The notes under the pieces are model-generated. The model made no database searches and was not told the origin of the DNA. It saw nothing but the letters and a program-made list of their open reading frames with translations. From the NCBI RefSeq assembly GCF_035609205.1, contig NZ_CP141184.1, positions 2,570,501 to 2,634,500 of the forward strand: DNA of 64,000 bases, in the 5' to 3' direction. A program made the translations under genes and the position numbers. Below are positions 61,307 through 64,000 of the stretch, one piece after another. Positions within the stretch are counted from its first letter, which is position 1; the number at the start of each line of letters is the position of its first letter. This stretch comes from Hymenobacter sp. GOD-10R. GTDB lineage: Bacteria > Bacteroidota > Bacteroidia > Cytophagales > Hymenobacteraceae.

Positions 61307-61451
61307 GCCGTATTGTACAACCTTTTCGGCAGAGCCCCTACTATTGACTGGTGGATAATACTAGTAGTTGTATCTCCTAGACACTACTTGCAATCTGTCA
61401 CTTGTGATAACGACTAGCTAGGTTGGTTCAGCCTCCCTGTATGTAGGGCAA

Positions 61452-62066
61452 TTAGCGTTGGAGTGTTACTGAAGGTGACCCTAGGGTAGTGGTGCTACGC
61501 ATGGCTTGTTTGAGGGAAGCTGCTAGCTGGTTGGCGCACGCTTGCACGTGCTGCTGGAACTGGGCTACCATCTGCTCTTCGTTGCTGCGAGGAATGAAAA
61601 TAGCTTCCAGATACTTTTCCAAGGGGAAAAAAGCTGGTTTGGGATGATCAGGATCTGGATGGAGCTCTACCGTGAAGTTGCTGATGGTGTAGCGATAACG
61701 CCCTGCGTCGGTGCGCAGGGTAACCAAGTAGTGAAGAGTATAGGGAATGGCTAGGCCTTGCGCTTGCAGTTGATATACTTGCTCACCTGGGCTACTCATC
61801 GCCTCTTGTTGCTCCGACGTTTTTCCCTGGCTGGGGCGTTGGAGATAGGTGCAAAGCCAACGCTTGCCGCGCCCGCTAAGCACCGTCTGAGATTGGCCTT
61901 TTACTAGAATTTGCTCACTGTAGAGCACTTGGTGTGTGTCAGGGGTGAGCGGTAGATGTACCTCTTCGTTGGACACAGCCCTAGATGGGAGAGCAGAGGC
62001 GGGCAGTTGGGCGTAGCTGCTAAGAGAATATAACAGAAGTGCTAGGAAGGCTACTAGCGGACGCAT
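61452..62066 (-). CDS. secreted DUF4468-like protein
   Basis: 204 residues from the ATG at 62066 (signal peptide MRPLVAFLALLLYSLSSYAQ); an ATG at 62075 in frame would add three residues. The mature N-terminus has the VLYSEQILVKGQSQTVLSGR and RYRYTISNFTVELHP segments that resemble the DUF4468 (TBP-like fold) domain found in secreted Bacteroidota proteins. C-terminus is helical and Gln/Ala-rich. Role unknown; divergent from the secreted protein at 62404. Confidence 0.62.
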   Translation of the reverse strand: MRPLVAFLALLLYSLSSYAQLPASALPSRAVSNEEVHLPLTPDTHQVLYSEQILVKGQSQTVLSGRGKRWLCTYLQRPSQGKTSEQQEAMSSPGEQVYQLQAQGLAIPYTLHYLVTLRTDAGRYRYTISNFTVELHPDPDHPKPAFFPLEKYLEAIFIPRSNEEQMVAQFQQHVQACANQLAASLKQAMRSTTTLGSPSVTLQR

Positions 62067-62403
62067 AATGAGCATAGTCAAGTAGAAGGAACACTCGCCT
62101 CTATGCAATTTCAAGTCCTTTTTTCTGCTGGAACAAAGTAGCCGTGCTTCGAGCTTGGTGTATCTAGCCATACAGCACGCTAAAATGATGAGCGCCATAT
62201 TTCTTGCGGACGCCTATAACATCTGCTTCAGCGCACGTAGCAAAGTTCTCTGTTGGGTACGCTGTCGAGGAAAACTTAGCACAAAAGGCCTTTCCTGGAG
62301 CTGTTGGTCACATGCTTATAAAAAGTGGCACAGAATTGCTTGTAGGAGAAGCGTCTCTTATCGCGCGGCTGCCTTGGTGGAAGCGCTTTTATCTCCTTAT
62401 TTT

Positions 62404-62955
62404 ATGCTACTTGTTCTTGTTCGTTCGCTCTTTACCCTAGTGCTCCTGCTTCTACTGAACGGCGCACTCTACGCACAAGGCTCTTTGGCCAAATTAGATG
62501 AACAAAATGGCTGGCAGGATGCCCCTTTCGAGCAGAGTGATACGGCATTTGAAAATCTGGTTAGCACAAATTGTAGTGCGGCCGAAAGCACAGGGGTAAG
62601 CTGTTATACTCGCCGCACCGACAGCTTGAAGCTAGGCACAGCTACCTTAGATACGGTTCAGTATACGTTTTACAACCATTCGCTGGCCGCTGTTACGGTG
62701 ACGCTCAAAGGAACGCAGAACATTGCCGCCTTTTGTAAGGTCCTACAGGAAGCTTATGGAGCTGGAAATCCCTCAGACGAAGGACCAGGCGCCGTAGAAT
62801 GGGACGGGGAACGTGTCCATATGGGGTATACTGTCGTATCAGGTAGCAGCAAGTACGAGCCGGTTCTGCGGCTGGTACTGCGTAGTAAGATGCAAATGGC
62901 CCGGTACCAAGCCGACCAATTGGTCGCGCGGCGGAGCATTACGCAAGGCCTCTAA
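62404..62955 (+). CDS. secreted protein of unknown function
   Basis: 183 residues from the ATG at 62404, giving signal peptide MLLVLVRSLFTLVLLLLLNG with cleavage near ALYAQ; the frame is open upstream without one. Mature part has TVQYTFYNHSLAAVTVTLKG, KVLQEAYGAGNPSDEGPGAV and VEWDGERVHMGYTVV, a beta-rich plan like the bacterial proteins that compare two molecules of substrate volume, but I cannot name a family. Two cysteines in CSAAESTGVSC could form a disulfide. Confidence 0.7.
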   Translation: MLLVLVRSLFTLVLLLLLNGALYAQGSLAKLDEQNGWQDAPFEQSDTAFENLVSTNCSAAESTGVSCYTRRTDSLKLGTATLDTVQYTFYNHSLAAVTVTLKGTQNIAAFCKVLQEAYGAGNPSDEGPGAVEWDGERVHMGYTVVSGSSKYEPVLRLVLRSKMQMARYQADQLVARRSITQGL

Positions 62956-63055
62956 GCGAGAGTTACCTAGGTCCTGTTGAATAGGCTGTGTGTACCCCTT
63001 GCTACCCAGCAAGCTCTCATCTTGTTTGATTAATTAGGGGCATCCGATGGGCCCT

Positions 63056-63280
63056 TCAGAAACGGAAGGCCGCGTGCTCCAGCACCTGCTCTTGGAAGGA
63101 GTGGTCGAGCTGAGAATACCAGGCTACCACGCCGCGGGCTCGACGGAAATCAGTATAGAGGCTCTCGCCTACTGGTTTGCCCCATACTCTCACAAAGGCA
63201 TGGTGAATATCCTCAAAGTCGCCAAAGGAACGCAGCCGCTCTAGCTGGAGCAGGCGCTGCAACACCTCGGAAGTGGTCAT
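63056..63280 (-). CDS. small protein of unknown function
   Basis: 74 residues from the ATG at 63280 (MTTSEVLQRLLQLERLRSFG); an upstream ATG at 63346 in frame would add an unlikely 22 residues. Helical front, then FEDIHHAFVRVWGKPVGESL and QEQVLEHAAFRF. No family recognised. Confidence 0.45.
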   Translation of the reverse strand: MTTSEVLQRLLQLERLRSFGDFEDIHHAFVRVWGKPVGESLYTDFRRARGVVAWYSQLDHSFQEQVLEHAAFRF

Positions 63281-63666
63281 GCGTAGAAAGAAAAAACGTG
63301 TAGAAGCGCCGCTGTAGGTGGTGTACGCATGCAGGGCCGGCGTCATGTGACTACCAACTTATTGAAATACAGGTAAGAAGGCAAATATGCGTACGTACAT
63401 CTTTTTGGCACAGCTAGACTTGCTGAATCTTAGCTTCGTGGGCTACCGCACCCCTAGGCTAGGTAGGAGTCTTCACAAACACCTGTCTTGTTGCTGCCTA
63501 AACACCTTGACAGCATGATTTTCATCAGAGGTGCTATTCAAATAGTTGACTGAAGCCAAAAGCTATAGAACTCACGCGCATCGCTGCCACTGCATTGCGC
63601 GCCAGCGCAATGCTAACGGTAACGGGTGCTTGGGCGCGAGCACTATTTTCAAGTAGTTACAAACAG
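63281..63666. other. intergenic region
   Basis: 386 bp without a supported gene. A terminator follows at 63667-63694. Confidence 0.3.
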
Positions 63667-63694
63667 AAAGCCCCCTTGTGAAAGGAGGGCTTTT
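63667..63694 (-). terminator. intrinsic terminator of the partial VOC gene
   Basis: AAAGCCC/GGGCTTT with inner CCTT/AAGG pairing and A/T-rich ends on both sides, 80 bp past the stop of the minus-strand gene ending at 63774. Confidence 0.7.
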
Positions 63695-63773
63695 GCTTGT
63701 AGCAGCGGTGAGGAATTAACCTGCGCGAAGCCTTCCAACAATCCTGCAAGGCAATCAGTGGGCGTTCTACCGC

Positions 63774-64000
63774 TTACCCCTCAAACTTCCGCAAGGCTTC
63801 GGGGGTGACTGGAGTAAAGAAGTTGACCAAATTACCATCTGGGTCTCGTAGCAGCAGCGAGCGGTTGCCCCAAGGCATAGTGGTTGGCACTTGCACGATG
63901 GCGTCGCCTAGCACGCCAGCCAGCCGTTGGTAGTCAACGTCTACATCCTGTACCCTGAATTCAAGGATGGCGGAATGGTTGTTGGCGGCCGTTGCTACCT
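63774..64000 (-). CDS. VOC-family protein, 5' end outside window
   Basis: The visible 75 codons give the C-terminal half of a VOC protein: NHSAILEFRVQDVDVDYQRL, VQVPTTMPWGNRSLLLRDPD, GNLVNFFTPV. The closing RDPDGNLVNFF is the typical glyoxalase/bleomycin-resistance end. In-frame stop TAA at 63774-63776. The start lies beyond the window edge. Confidence 0.9.
   Translation of the reverse strand, partial: VATAANNHSAILEFRVQDVDVDYQRLAGVLGDAIVQVPTTMPWGNRSLLLRDPDGNLVNFFTPVTPEALRKFEG

Noticed and set aside
1..64000. CRISPR array, tRNA, rRNA, insertion sequence or integrase
   Set aside because: No regularly spaced repeats, cloverleaf or rRNA sequence, transposase or terminal inverted repeats were recognised.

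Overview
The window looks like a piece of a Hymenobacter-type (Bacteroidota, Cytophagales) chromosome. The reasons are protein content and signals: type IX secretion (T9SS) cargo with C-terminal sorting domains, a periplasmic-sensor/AraC hybrid two-component protein, a SusD remnant, carboxypeptidase-regulatory-like domains, promoters of the Bacteroidota -7 type (TAnnTTTG), and moderately high GC. No rRNA, tRNA, CRISPR array, insertion sequence or integrase was seen. The tetranucleotide CTAG is unusually common in all frames and in spacers.

Layout. 1-5.9 kb: partial 2Fe-2S dehydrogenase subunit, DJ-1/PfpI protein, tandem ABM protein, orphan hybrid two-component sensor, STAS/SEC14-like protein. 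6.6-14.1 kb: CarboxypepD-reg-like protein, serine hydrolase plus outer-membrane-like protein, Nudix hydrolase, PKD/beta-helix lipoprotein, T9SS cargo protein. 15-20.5 kb: nudK, then a structured RNA leader, pyrB-pyrC and purE-purK, the only clear housekeeping block. 20.8-30 kb: oxidoreductases paired with regulators (two SDRs by a frameshifted Crp/Fnr; AraC-SDR; NmrA/F420-like/quinone-reductase operon divergent from HxlR; an AraC remnant). 30.2-35.8 kb: a 1,867-residue adhesin-like T9SS protein with a recent malectin-domain duplication. 36-38.8 kb: three tail-collar (MdpB-like) proteins with a formyltransferase. 40-45.7 kb: an AT-rich SDR-AraC pair that looks acquired, a membrane class III cyclase, a phosphoesterase and an AraC-aldo/keto reductase pair. 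45.8-52.6 kb: propeller protein, secreted alkaline phosphatase, GDPD fragment, YdcF-like protein, SusD remnant, MBL hydrolase. 53-64 kb: VOC-EVE-MarR operon (EVE frameshifted) under a large palindrome, SDR, pirin, intact Crp/Fnr, several small secreted or unknown proteins and a partial VOC protein.

Themes. Much of the window is a mosaic of small modules that each pair a regulator (Crp/Fnr, AraC, HxlR, MarR) with redox or electrophile-handling enzymes. The most specific new reading is a small regulon: a near-identical palindrome (TTGACATTTGTCAA type) lies about 36.5-37.5 bp upstream of the -7 element of three separate promoters (an SDR operon, another SDR, and pirin). This is Crp/Fnr half-site geometry at about -41.5, and both Crp/Fnr genes of the window sit next to these targets. 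Other notable items are the structured RNA before pyrB, the 34-bp MarR-type operator, the 21-bp spaced AraC direct repeat, and several decaying genes (Crp/Fnr, EVE, AraC, SusD, GDPD).
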